Below the pieces are notes generated by a model. The model was not told the DNA's origin. It was given only the letters and a program-made list of their open reading frames with translations, and searched no databases. A program made the position numbers and the translations under genes. Positions 1 through 8,543 of a stretch of 64,000 nt of DNA are shown here, one piece after another (within the stretch, counting starts at the first letter, position 1; every line of letters starts with the position of its first letter). The stretch comes from Candidatus Babeliales bacterium (GTDB lineage Bacteria; Babelota; Babeliae; Babelales; Vermiphilaceae), in contig DATIEE010000029.1 of assembly GCA_035455925.1 (NCBI GenBank), positions 1 through 64,000 of the forward strand, written 5' to 3'.

Positions 1-354
1 ATACGAATTTACTATTTCTTTATCATGATCCTTCCCTTGTTCCGATACAATGTTTTTTATACAAGAAGCATAATGACAAAGCAGTTTAGAACAAAAATCA
101 TAATTTTTTTCTAATGCAAAATCTTTGTATACAACTGAAGATCTATCATTTAAAATTTTATCAATAATTTTATTTTCATACAGCTCTTTACAAGTCGCGC
201 TCACTCTTTTTATTGACTGAAAATCACAATAACTAATAATATGCGCATATATATCTTTAGGCACTAAAATAGAAGAGAAAACAACTTCTTTATTCATGCT
301 ACATAGCATATTCGAATAAAAAACAAAAAATATAAAAAAAGTAAATTTCAACAT
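1..354 (-). CDS. Exported F-box-like protein, partial (C-terminus beyond window edge)
   Basis: An open frame runs from an ATG at 352-354 to the window edge without a stop, giving 118 residues. Residues 1-19 are a hydrophobic signal peptide ending near LCS. Residues 30-62 read like an F-box: LVPKDIYAHIISYCD, then SIKRVSATCKELYEN, which is the usual Leu-Pro-x-Asp/Glu-x-Ile helix followed by the Thr-Cys-Lys-x-Leu helix. F-boxes bind Skp1 in eukaryotic SCF ubiquitin ligases, so an exported bacterial F-box is usually read as a host-directed effector. That role is inference. The rest of the protein, which would normally bind substrate, is not visible. Confidence 0.65.
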   Translation of the reverse strand, partial: MLKFTFFIFFVFYSNMLCSMNKEVVFSSILVPKDIYAHIISYCDFQSIKRVSATCKELYENKIIDKILNDRSSVVYKDFALEKNYDFCSKLLCHYASCIKNIVSEQGKDHDKEIVNSY

Positions 355-459
355 CTATCCACGTATATAATGTTTTAGTACAATCAGTAAGAAAAAAAGG
401 CTAATAATGTTATTTATGCACTTCGAAGTTGAATTGCGATATATAATAAAGGAGCTACG

Positions 460-1584
460 GTGAAAAAGCATATTTTACGCAATATTATATTTTTTGGTAT
501 CATTACCTCGTCTGATAATTATACCAAAAATATCAATATCTACCATCTCACACTTGAACAAAAAATAGGCCAGTTATTTATGGTTGCGGCTGTTGTTGAT
601 GAAGAAATTGCCAAAGATTGTATGCACAAAAAAACATATCGTCTTGATAAAAAATATATTGAAACACTCATTACCGATTATTATATCGGCGGAATAATTT
701 ATTTAGGTAAAAGTGATGTAGAAAAACAGATACAAAGAACTACATATTTTCAAAGCATATCAGTTATCCCGTTATTAATTGGACAAGATTTAGAACCAGG
801 AAGAGTTGGTGCATCACGGCTGCCGCATGATTGCGATTTTGTATGTAATCAAAAATTAGGAAAACGTGATGATGAAGAAATAACGTATCAAACTGGTAGA
901 GAAATTGGGGACCTTTGTAATAAATTAGGTGTTCATATTAATTTTGCACCAGTTGCTGATATCAACAATAATCCTAATAATCCTGTTATTAATGATCGTT
1001 CATTTGGCAACACAACAGAATTGGTAACACGCCATGCCATAGCATTTGCACAGGGACTATATAACAGAGGAATAATCGCATGCGCAAAACATTTCCCTGG
1101 CCATGGCGATACGAATGTTGATTCTCATTATGATTTACCGTTAATTTCTCATGATAAAAGTAGATTGCATGAAATTGAACTTTATCCATTTAAAAAATTA
1201 ATCGCCGCAGAAATTCCCGCAATCATGATTGGTCATCTTGAAGTTCCCGCTTTTGAAACAATAAAAGATGTACCTTCAAGTTTGTCTAAACGTATTGTAA
1301 CTGATCTGTTACAAAAAAAACTGGGCTTTACCGGACTTATTATTACTGATGCGCTTGATATGCATGGTGTAACTAACCACTATTATAATGGTCAAGCAGA
1401 ATTACATGCATTACTTGCTGGTAATGATATTTTACTGTGCCCTGTTAACGTTCCTCTTGCTGTTGCAGCGATAAAACAAGCAATTATAGATAATATTATT
1501 ACCGAGCAAGAAATAGATAAACATGTTGAAAAAATTTTAAATAGTAAAAATATGCTATTCAATACCATACATCTAAAAAAATGA
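460..1584 (+). CDS. nagZ: Glycoside hydrolase family 3, NagZ-like beta-N-acetylhexosaminidase
   Basis: This is a GH3 enzyme that would remove N-acetylglucosamine from muropeptides during cell wall recycling. Residues 210-223 (KHFPGHGDTNVDSH) match the NagZ catalytic loop, and TGLIITDALDM near residues 291-301 holds the likely nucleophile Asp297. At 374 aa it has single-domain GH3 length. The GTG start at 460 is chosen because AAAGGAG lies just upstream. The first 20 residues are hydrophobic, so export or membrane tethering is possible, although NagZ is cytoplasmic in Escherichia coli. It stands alone, divergent from the F-box-like gene. Confidence 0.88.
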   Translation: MKKHILRNIIFFGIITSSDNYTKNINIYHLTLEQKIGQLFMVAAVVDEEIAKDCMHKKTYRLDKKYIETLITDYYIGGIIYLGKSDVEKQIQRTTYFQSISVIPLLIGQDLEPGRVGASRLPHDCDFVCNQKLGKRDDEEITYQTGREIGDLCNKLGVHINFAPVADINNNPNNPVINDRSFGNTTELVTRHAIAFAQGLYNRGIIACAKHFPGHGDTNVDSHYDLPLISHDKSRLHEIELYPFKKLIAAEIPAIMIGHLEVPAFETIKDVPSSLSKRIVTDLLQKKLGFTGLIITDALDMHGVTNHYYNGQAELHALLAGNDILLCPVNVPLAVAAIKQAIIDNIITEQEIDKHVEKILNSKNMLFNTIHLKK

Positions 1585-1625
1585 AATTTTTTATCTATAA
1601 AAACCATATTATAAAAAACTAACGA

Positions 1626-2252
1626 CTATAACGCACTGATTAACTGAGAAAAATAATGAGCTTGAGAAGCACTATCTTCTGCATCAGTTATACTAACGCC
1701 GACTATTATAACATCTGGTTTAAGTGCTATAATTTTATCAACATTATCACGGTTAATTTTCGCTGAAACAAAAATAGGTAAACTACTATTACCTTTAATC
1801 ATATCCCACTTATCAAGAAAAACGAGTGATTCACTTTCACTATATGGTTGATGAAATAATAATGCATCAACACCAAGATTTTTTGCTTCTAATGCTGATT
1901 GACCAACGGAATCAGAGTCAATCAGATCGAGCATTACTTTAATATTTGCATTATGTGCCGCTGTAGTTGTTGCATGGATCACATAGTGAGACGTTCCTGC
2001 CATTACCGTGATCCAATCTGCACCTGCATCAACAAAAAGCTCCGCTACCTCTTTACCTCGATCGACAATTTTGGTATCAGCAAGAATTATTTTATCAGGA
2101 AATGCTTGCTTAAACCGCTTAACCGCTGCGATACCATGATGATAGATAAGGATAGTTCCCACCTCAATAACATCTGCATATTGAGCAACTTCTGAACCAA
2201 TGGAAATCGCTTTATCCAAATCAATAAGATCAAATGAAATTTGTAACTTCAT
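1626..2252 (-). CDS. hxlA: 3-hexulose-6-phosphate synthase (OMP decarboxylase superfamily)
   Basis: This is a 208 aa TIM barrel of the orotidine-5'-phosphate decarboxylase/KGPDC superfamily. The diagnostic Asp-x-Lys-x-x-Asp appears as ADTKIVDRG at residues 58-66 (Asp59, Lys61, Asp64). The length and overall pattern fit 3-hexulose-6-phosphate synthase, which interconverts ribulose 5-phosphate plus formaldehyde and hexulose 6-phosphate. No 6-phospho-3-hexuloisomerase lies next to it. In organisms lacking the oxidative pentose phosphate pathway the reverse reaction can supply ribulose 5-phosphate, and that role is inferred here. A close alternative is 3-keto-L-gulonate-6-phosphate decarboxylase. 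Confidence 0.8.
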   Translation of the reverse strand: MKLQISFDLIDLDKAISIGSEVAQYADVIEVGTILIYHHGIAAVKRFKQAFPDKIILADTKIVDRGKEVAELFVDAGADWITVMAGTSHYVIHATTTAAHNANIKVMLDLIDSDSVGQSALEAKNLGVDALLFHQPYSESESLVFLDKWDMIKGNSSLPIFVSAKINRDNVDKIIALKPDVIIVGVSITDAEDSASQAHYFSQLISAL

Positions 2253-2355
2253 ATCACGTTCTCCAAAGAATATGATTACTATTTTTAATAATCATTATGA
2301 GTAATGCTCAATTCAGTATAGCAGTATTATAATTTAAAAAAAACAACACTCCTTT

Positions 2356-3045
2356 TTAATCTATAACATGAGTTAATATTTTAAATGGCTCATGTTTTGT
2401 TTTTGACTCAACCGCTTTAAAAAGATGCCGTATAGTAAGCATATAAGAGCTATTTTCTATAATATTAATTCCTTTCTTTACATAAATATCAGGAAGAACA
2501 AGATTAGCAGTTTCTATTGTTGGCGTTATACCTACATTCATCATAATATTAGTGGGCTTTGCGATAATAATTATTGTGGATAACGAAATTATATTGTTTT
2601 CCGGCAAAGAAACTTCTTGTGTTTCCCAGTAATAACTATCATCCTTATCATTGTATTTTTTCTCACAAGAATACATTTTTGCTGGAATTCCTGGAATAAG
2701 CTTCCAGTTCAATATAGTATTTTCAAATAAAGAAACGGGAACGATTTCTGGTGTTATAAGAATAGAAACATGAGAAGATTGATGTTTCCTCGGCAATATA
2801 ACTTCACCATTATAATTAGAAAATGTTATATAACCAGCATAACTAACCAACAACCCTGCAACAGGAATATGCTGAATAATTCCATTCACCGTATGTTTTG
2901 CCAATTTATTTGATTTTTTTAATTTTTGACTTATTTTTTCTACATCGTTCAATTCTTGAAAAAAAAATGTAATTATAGGATTGGCGTTAACCGCAACAAA
3001 GGTCAGTATACATAGCATAGCACACGAATAATATTTTTTTTTCAT
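2356..3045 (-). CDS. Exported protein of unknown function
   Basis: I do not recognise this family. The ATG at 3045 gives 229 aa with a signal peptide at residues 1-22 (MKKKYYS..., cleavage near VNA). An upstream in-frame GTG at 3054 would add three residues. A short hydrophobic stretch (IPVAGLLVSYAGYITF) lies near residue 60, followed by a beta-rich region with few Cys. It has no obvious partner: it sits alone on the minus strand, divergent from rsmG. Location outside the cytoplasm is the only inference supported. Confidence 0.6.
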   Translation of the reverse strand: MKKKYYSCAMLCILTFVAVNANPIITFFFQELNDVEKISQKLKKSNKLAKHTVNGIIQHIPVAGLLVSYAGYITFSNYNGEVILPRKHQSSHVSILITPEIVPVSLFENTILNWKLIPGIPAKMYSCEKKYNDKDDSYYWETQEVSLPENNIISLSTIIIIAKPTNIMMNVGITPTIETANLVLPDIYVKKGINIIENSSYMLTIRHLFKAVESKTKHEPFKILTHVID

Positions 3046-3137
3046 GATAAACACTTTACTGGTAATACAAATTGTATTTTACTTCTAACCATGATACCAT
3101 AGATATGAGGTATAAAACTACATTTTATAGGAAAAAA

Positions 3138-3806
3138 ATGAATAAACAGCATCTAGAAAGCCATATAATAGATAATCAATTAAGCGAAATTATCAGTAAA
3201 TATACCTTGACAACAGCTCAAACTGATAAATTTAAGCGTTATTTAAATCTTTTAATAGAATGGAATACAAAATTTAACCTTACCGCAATCACAGAGCCTT
3301 CTTCTGTTATACGATACCACTTTGATGATTCACTTGCCTTAACACAACATATTGATTGCACCTCTATCAATTCACTAGCTGACATTGGTACAGGGGCGGG
3401 TTTTCCAGCAATACCATTAAAAATAATACACCCACACCTTACAACCATACTCATTGAAGTTAACAATAAAAAAAGAAGCTTTCTTGAACGTATTATTAAA
3501 GAACTTGAGTTAGAAAACGTCATTATTTACCCCTATGATTGGAGAACATTTTTACGTTCTACAACCTACACAATCGATTATTTTCTTGCTCGCGCATCAC
3601 TCCAACCAGAAGAACTCATACGATTATTTAAACCTACATCTACCTATAAGAACAGATCTCTCATATATTGGGCATCACAACAATGGTTACCTAATAAAAT
3701 AGAGGTTTCTTTTATAGAAAAAGAGGTATCCTATACTTTAGATGCTATACAGAGAAAACTTGTTTTTTTTAAACAAAAGAATAGTTCACAAGGAACTTCA
3801 TGGTAA
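3138..3806 (+). CDS. rsmG: 16S rRNA (guanine-527-N7) methyltransferase RsmG
   Basis: RsmG (GidB) methylates G527 of 16S rRNA using SAM. The SAM-binding loop is visible as DIGTGAGFPAIPL around residues 83-95, and the family motif LARASLQPEELI lies further on. The ATG at 3138 is preferred over an earlier in-frame ATG at 3072 because it follows AGGA and gives 222 aa, typical of the family. It is the first gene of an operon: its stop overlaps the MATE gene start by 7 bases. Confidence 0.9.
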   Translation: MNKQHLESHIIDNQLSEIISKYTLTTAQTDKFKRYLNLLIEWNTKFNLTAITEPSSVIRYHFDDSLALTQHIDCTSINSLADIGTGAGFPAIPLKIIHPHLTTILIEVNNKKRSFLERIIKELELENVIIYPYDWRTFLRSTTYTIDYFLARASLQPEELIRLFKPTSTYKNRSLIYWASQQWLPNKIEVSFIEKEVSYTLDAIQRKLVFFKQKNSSQGTSW

Positions 3807-5200
3807 GAACACTTATTACTCGCTATATAAATGATATTTATAACAATGATAAAGGTGAAAAATATAGCACATTATTGCGCTATTTTTTACCTGAATTTAT
3901 CACGAACTTTTTACTCTATGCAATGCCATTCTGGCTTGATGCTGCATTTATCGGATCACTAGCTTCAGTTGATAGTTATGCAGCGCTTGGTGTAACCAAT
4001 AGTTTTCTTCATCTTATTATTAAGGTAGGAGAAGCTATTTCTGTAGGCACAATTGTTCTCAGTGGTCAATTTAATGGTCAAAATGCCTTTGAACATGCAG
4101 GACGTACTATTCGTGATGCCTTTTGGATAACAACAATATTAGGTATAGCGTTTGGAGGTTTTCTTTTTTTCGGAGCTCACGCTATCTACACATGGTACGG
4201 TGTTTCACAAGAAATAATAACGCTTGGTGTTCCTTTTTTAAGATTACGCGCCATTGGTGTCCTTTGTATGTTCATTTATCTTGCATTAGTTGGCTTTTTA
4301 CGCGGTATCAAAAATTCACGCACCCCCATGAAAATTTTTATTTTTGGATCAATTCTCTTCGTTTTCTTTGATTATGTTCTTATTTTTGGCAAATTTGGAT
4401 TTCCCAAAATGGAATTACAAGGGTCAGCGCTTGCAACTATTATACAATATGGCAGCATGATGCTTATTGCTCTTTTATATGTACTATTTAACAAAAAGAA
4501 CCTTAAATATAGCATAAACCTTTTTTCTGGATTACATGACATTTCATACATTAAGCATTTACTCTCAATATCATGGCCTGTAGTGCTTGATAAAGCAGTA
4601 ATGGCATGGTCCTATGTTTGGTTAGGGAAAATGGTTGCAACTATGGGAACTGACGGTATTGCAGCATTTTGTGTCGTAAAAGACATGGAACGTTTTGCTT
4701 TTTTACCAGCAATTGCTTTTGCTCAAATTATCACTTTTTTAGTTAGCAACGACGTAGGTACAAAAAATTGGGATAATATAAAAACAAATATTAAAAAAAT
4801 ACTTCTTTTATCTTCAAGTATGGTGGTAATTATTCTTGGTTTATTTATTTATAAGCGAGCTTATATTATAAATATTTTTGATAAACAAGGTAATTTTGCA
4901 ACCATTGCTATGCAAGCATTTCCGCTTTTGAGTATCTTTATTATTTTTGATTTGTTACAATTAATTCTATCAGGTGCACTTCGTGGCGCAGGTAATGTGC
5001 GAATTGTTATGATAGTAAGATTCATTACATGTTTCTGTTATTTTGTCCCTACTTCCTATCTATTATCTAAAAGTATCATTACTAATGAAGCGCTAAAACT
5101 TGTTCTTTTATATGGCTCATTTTATCTTGGAAACGCATTAATGAGCATATGGTATATCAAAAGATTTCGCAGCGATCATTGGAAAACACCAACTATTTAA
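3800..5200 (+). CDS. MATE family multidrug/cation efflux transporter
   Basis: A 466 aa polytopic membrane protein with about 12 hydrophobic helices in two homologous halves, as in MATE (NorM/DinF-type) antiporters that export drugs or metabolites in exchange for Na+ or H+. The N-terminal pattern with LDAAFIGSLASVDSYAALG and VSVGTIVLSGQFNG-like segments is typical. It overlaps rsmG by 7 bases and is followed 14 bases later by gatC, so it is co-transcribed with translation genes. The substrate cannot be told from sequence. Confidence 0.87.
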   Translation: MVRTLITRYINDIYNNDKGEKYSTLLRYFLPEFITNFLLYAMPFWLDAAFIGSLASVDSYAALGVTNSFLHLIIKVGEAISVGTIVLSGQFNGQNAFEHAGRTIRDAFWITTILGIAFGGFLFFGAHAIYTWYGVSQEIITLGVPFLRLRAIGVLCMFIYLALVGFLRGIKNSRTPMKIFIFGSILFVFFDYVLIFGKFGFPKMELQGSALATIIQYGSMMLIALLYVLFNKKNLKYSINLFSGLHDISYIKHLLSISWPVVLDKAVMAWSYVWLGKMVATMGTDGIAAFCVVKDMERFAFLPAIAFAQIITFLVSNDVGTKNWDNIKTNIKKILLLSSSMVVIILGLFIYKRAYIINIFDKQGNFATIAMQAFPLLSIFIIFDLLQLILSGALRGAGNVRIVMIVRFITCFCYFVPTSYLLSKSIITNEALKLVLLYGSFYLGNALMSIWYIKRFRSDHWKTPTI

Positions 5201-5214
5201 CATTAAGGAAAAAC

Positions 5215-5505
5215 ATGTCACAACTTATCACCAAAGAAGAGGTCGAAAAAATTGCACGTTTATCACATATTGAATTTTCTGATATAGAAATTATCAATGC
5301 CATTAAACATCTTAATGCAGTAATCGGTTATGCTGCTCGCGTACAAGACATCGCTAAAAATGTTAATTCGTCTTCTTTAAAAAACAGTAATGTTGAACGT
5401 GAAGATATTATCATATCAACAAATCCACAACCAATTCTTGCACAAGCACCAGAACGTGAAGGTAACTTCTTTGTCGTTCCCGTGATTATTGAAAACAATC
5501 AATAG
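5215..5505 (+). CDS. gatC: Asp-tRNA(Asn)/Glu-tRNA(Gln) amidotransferase subunit C
   Basis: A 96 aa GatC, the small belt subunit that holds GatA and GatB together in the transamidosome. The start MSQLITKEEVEKIARLSHI is the family signature. The ATG at 5215 follows TAAGGAAAA, and the longer in-frame extension lies inside the MATE gene. It sits 14 bases after the MATE gene and 22 bases before gatA. gatB is not in this window, so the third subunit must be encoded elsewhere. Confidence 0.93.
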   Translation: MSQLITKEEVEKIARLSHIEFSDIEIINAIKHLNAVIGYAARVQDIAKNVNSSSLKNSNVEREDIIISTNPQPILAQAPEREGNFFVVPVIIENNQ

Positions 5506-5527
5506 AATAGTAGTTTTAGGAAATACA

Positions 5528-6976
5528 ATGAGCTTAAGCCCGTTCATAACAATTAAAGAATTAGAACAAAAATTAACAAAAAAAGAGATAACACAAGAAG
5601 AAATTCTCGAATTTTATCTAAGACGTTTTGAAGCCTTTGATGGCGAAATTGGCTCTGCGTTAGAAATTTTTGATAAACAATCAATTTTAGATAAAACTAA
5701 TACAAGCAACAAAGAATCTTTTAGTATTCCTGGTATCATTAAAGACAATATTTGCCAGGAAGGACGAACTACCGCATGTGGATCAAAAATTTTGGAAAAT
5801 TTTGTTGCCACTTACGACGCAACTGCAATTGCACGCTTAAAAAATGTAGGAGCATTACTTATTGGTCGCGCTAATTGTGATGAGTTTGCCATGGGAAGCT
5901 CAACAGAAACATCTGCTTTCCAAAAGACATATAATCCGTGGGATAAATCTCGCGTGCCCGGTGGATCAAGTGGTGGTTCTGCCGCGGCAGTTTCTGCAGG
6001 ATTAATACCGTGGGCTCTAGGATCGGAAACTGGTGGCTCTGTTCGCCATCCAGCTGCATTATGTGGAATCGTTGGGTTAAAACCAACCTATGGCTTAATT
6101 TCCCGCTATGGCTTAGTTGCTTATGGGTCATCAGTCGATCAAATTGGAATATTGACACGTACTGTCTATGACAATGCACGCATTCTTTCTGTTATCGCAG
6201 GAAAAGATGATAAAGATGCATCAATGCAACAAATAAATACAAAAGATTACACACAAAATTTAACTAACAAATTACCGAAAAATCTACGTATTGGTGTTGT
6301 TGATAATGCTTTGCACGCACAAGGGGTAGAAACTGAAATTGTACAGGCAATTGAACAAGCACTTAAAGTATTTGAAAAAAATGGCGCTTCTATAAAACAC
6401 TTACAATTACCAACCCTTGATTATGCGGCAGCAACCTATTTTATTTTAAGCCGAGCAGAAGCTGCGTCAAATTTAGCACGTTTTGATGGTGTACGATATG
6501 GATTACGTGATAAAACAGCAAAAACATTATCAAAAATGTATTATAATTCTCGTCACGATGGTTTTGGTGAAGAAGTACGATCACGCATCTTAATAGGTAA
6601 TTATGTACTATCTGCTGGTCATGCAGGACAATTTTATAATAATGCAAAAAAAGTACAATATCTCATTAGCGATGAATTTAAAGAAGCTTTTAAAGATATT
6701 GATGTACTTATTATGCCAGTACATCCTGCGCCTGCATTTAAAATAGGTGCTTTTGATAATGATAAACTTCAAATGGATTTACAAGATTATTTTACTTGCG
6801 CAATGAATCTTGCAGGAATCACCGCCCTTGCATTGCCCTGCGGCATAAGTAGTAATAATTTACCTATTGGATTTCAGATTGTAGGTCCTCATCTATCAGA
6901 AGAACTTTTATTCCAAGTTGGTCATGCATTTCAGCAAGAAACTGATTGGCATACAAAAACACCTGCTGGATATTAA
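5528..6976 (+). CDS. gatA: Asp-tRNA(Asn)/Glu-tRNA(Gln) amidotransferase subunit A
   Basis: The glutaminase subunit of GatCAB, an amidase-signature enzyme that releases ammonia to convert Glu-tRNA(Gln) or Asp-tRNA(Asn). From the ATG at 5528 (AGGA upstream) it is 482 aa. The Ser-cisSer-Lys triad is intact: Lys72 (GIIKDN), Ser147 (GGSSGGS) and Ser171 (TGGSVR), with the 75- and 99-residue spacing seen in characterised GatA. It is the last gene of the rsmG-MATE-gatC-gatA operon and is followed at once by a strong terminator. Confidence 0.96.
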   Translation: MSLSPFITIKELEQKLTKKEITQEEILEFYLRRFEAFDGEIGSALEIFDKQSILDKTNTSNKESFSIPGIIKDNICQEGRTTACGSKILENFVATYDATAIARLKNVGALLIGRANCDEFAMGSSTETSAFQKTYNPWDKSRVPGGSSGGSAAAVSAGLIPWALGSETGGSVRHPAALCGIVGLKPTYGLISRYGLVAYGSSVDQIGILTRTVYDNARILSVIAGKDDKDASMQQINTKDYTQNLTNKLPKNLRIGVVDNALHAQGVETEIVQAIEQALKVFEKNGASIKHLQLPTLDYAAATYFILSRAEAASNLARFDGVRYGLRDKTAKTLSKMYYNSRHDGFGEEVRSRILIGNYVLSAGHAGQFYNNAKKVQYLISDEFKEAFKDIDVLIMPVHPAPAFKIGAFDNDKLQMDLQDYFTCAMNLAGITALALPCGISSNNLPIGFQIVGPHLSEELLFQVGHAFQQETDWHTKTPAGY

Positions 6977-6989
6977 CACTAAGCTTATT

Positions 6990-7019
6990 AAAAAGAGGCT
7001 TTTTTTAAGCCTCTTTTTA
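6990..7019 (+). terminator. Rho-independent terminator after gatA
   Basis: A hairpin with AAAAAGAGGC pairing to GCCTCTTTTT, a T-rich loop and a terminal T run lies 14 bases after the gatA stop. The symmetry lets it also work for the convergent gene whose stop is at 7053. Confidence 0.85.
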
Positions 7020-7052
7020 AATCAAAAATAATTTTTATATACATGCATCGCT

Positions 7053-8030
7053 TTAAACAAAAACAACCTCTAATCCACTATCATTGGGTATTGTAAGTCC
7101 CAACTTCTCTAATGTCTTTCTGTTAACATAAATTTCTCGAGCATCTCCACTAATTATTGGTAAATCCTGTGGTTTTTTGTGCTGAACAAGCACTTGCAAT
7201 GCTATCTCCGCCGCTTGTTTACCACTCTCAAAATAATCTATACCACGCGCCATTAAAGGGCCATGCTTAACGAGCATATTATCACTAACAATAAATGGCT
7301 TATTTGTTTTACGTGCTATATCAACAATAAGAGTAATGGTATTAGCTACCATATTATCTGTAGGGGCAAGAAAAACATCAACCATACGTGCCGCGCTTAA
7401 AAGTGCAGATTCAATCTCAGATTCCAGTGAAACACCTATGAGTACAGGAATATAGCCAACGCGTTGCAATTCAATAACCATCTGTTCTGCTGCGGCAACC
7501 GAATTAACTTCAGCGGTGCAATATATTATACCTATTGTTTTCATTTCTTTTGGCAATAGAACTTTCATTGCTTCAATCTCTTTACGCACATCAATCATAT
7601 CACTAACGCCACATACATTTTGTGCAGAATATATATCACTCAGTTGTGGCGCTACGCTAACTGCCGCAATAATAATTGGTTTTTCCTTTTCTATCGAAAC
7701 CATAGCCTGCGCAGCCGGAGTAGCAATAGCAAATACCGCATCTATATTTTGTTTAGCATGAAATTGTTGCGCAATCATATGAATATTATTAATGGAACCT
7801 TGACCATTACGAATTACAAAATCAATATTTTTATCTTTACCAATTTTTTCCTGAATTTTTATTATAAATCCTTCTCGTGCAGCATCAAGCGCAGGATGTG
7901 AAGCGGTTTGCAAAATACCAATAGTAAAAAGTGCATCAGCTTTTTGTATATATGAACGTTTATACAGAAGAATAAACCCTACAACAAATAAACTCACTAA
8001 TAAAAAAACTGTATTTTTTTTAGTTTTCAT
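7053..8030 (-). CDS. ABC transporter substrate-binding protein, TrpX-like
   Basis: A 325 aa protein of the ABC_sub_bind (PF04392) family, which binds small ligands such as tryptophan outside the membrane. Residues 1-25 form an uncleaved-looking signal anchor. The mature part has the two-lobe Rossmann pattern, with FTIGILQTASHPALD at the start, VIRNGQGS, FAIATPAAQA, KTIGIIY and VFLAPTDNMV. The ATG at 8030 follows AAGGGA; an upstream TTG is rejected. Its usual permease and ATPase partners are absent on both sides, so it is either an orphan receptor or works with a distant transporter. Confidence 0.85.
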   Translation of the reverse strand: MKTKKNTVFLLVSLFVVGFILLYKRSYIQKADALFTIGILQTASHPALDAAREGFIIKIQEKIGKDKNIDFVIRNGQGSINNIHMIAQQFHAKQNIDAVFAIATPAAQAMVSIEKEKPIIIAAVSVAPQLSDIYSAQNVCGVSDMIDVRKEIEAMKVLLPKEMKTIGIIYCTAEVNSVAAAEQMVIELQRVGYIPVLIGVSLESEIESALLSAARMVDVFLAPTDNMVANTITLIVDIARKTNKPFIVSDNMLVKHGPLMARGIDYFESGKQAAEIALQVLVQHKKPQDLPIISGDAREIYVNRKTLEKLGLTIPNDSGLEVVFV

Positions 8031-8033
8031 CAA

Positions 8034-8543
8034 TATCCCTTATTATAATAAACTATAGCTTTCAAAAAAAAATTCCCCAGCACTACTGACTGAAGATATT
8101 ACTATTCTATATCAACTTTTTCAATGAAATAGTAAATATTAAATTAATAAATATGCTTGTCATTTTAAACTAAAATAGTAACTTACACAATGTCATCAAA
8201 AGCCGTTACTTTTATAATTGACTTTTATATCTCCCTACACGCTTGACACTAAAGCTTTAAAACGGCTAAAATAACTATCATTTCAATCAATTAACTATTC
8301 CTATCGTTTTATTTCTGTTTATTATTCATGGTAATATGTTCCCTACGAATTTCGTATTTTTATTAGTAAAAATTTCAATTTATACTAATAATCGTAATTT
8401 TTATTGTGCTCACATAGAGGAATTTATCACTTTGCTATAACACATTTCAATTTGATAATTTTACATTTTTATGTAAAATTATACAGCAATCAACATTGCT
8501 TCACATGGTGTGATTACCAAAACAAAAAACATAAGGATACCAG
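8034..8543. other. Gene-free 510 bp region with three inverted repeats
   Basis: I see no convincing gene between the divergent starts at 8030 and 8544. The stretch is very AT-rich and must hold both promoters. It contains three perfect dyads: TACGAA/TTCGTA (8344-8356), TTATTAGTA/TACTAATAA (8360-8391) and a 12-bp arm dyad (8455-8482). Confidence 0.6.
8455..8482. promoter_or_regulatory. Perfect 12-bp inverted repeat upstream of 8544 gene
   Basis: ATAATTTTACAT and ATGTAAAATTAT are exact reverse complements separated by TTTT, 62 bases before the next start codon. It could be an operator dyad or a cruciform/hairpin in the leader. It lacks GC pairs, so a classical terminator is unlikely. Confidence 0.45.
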
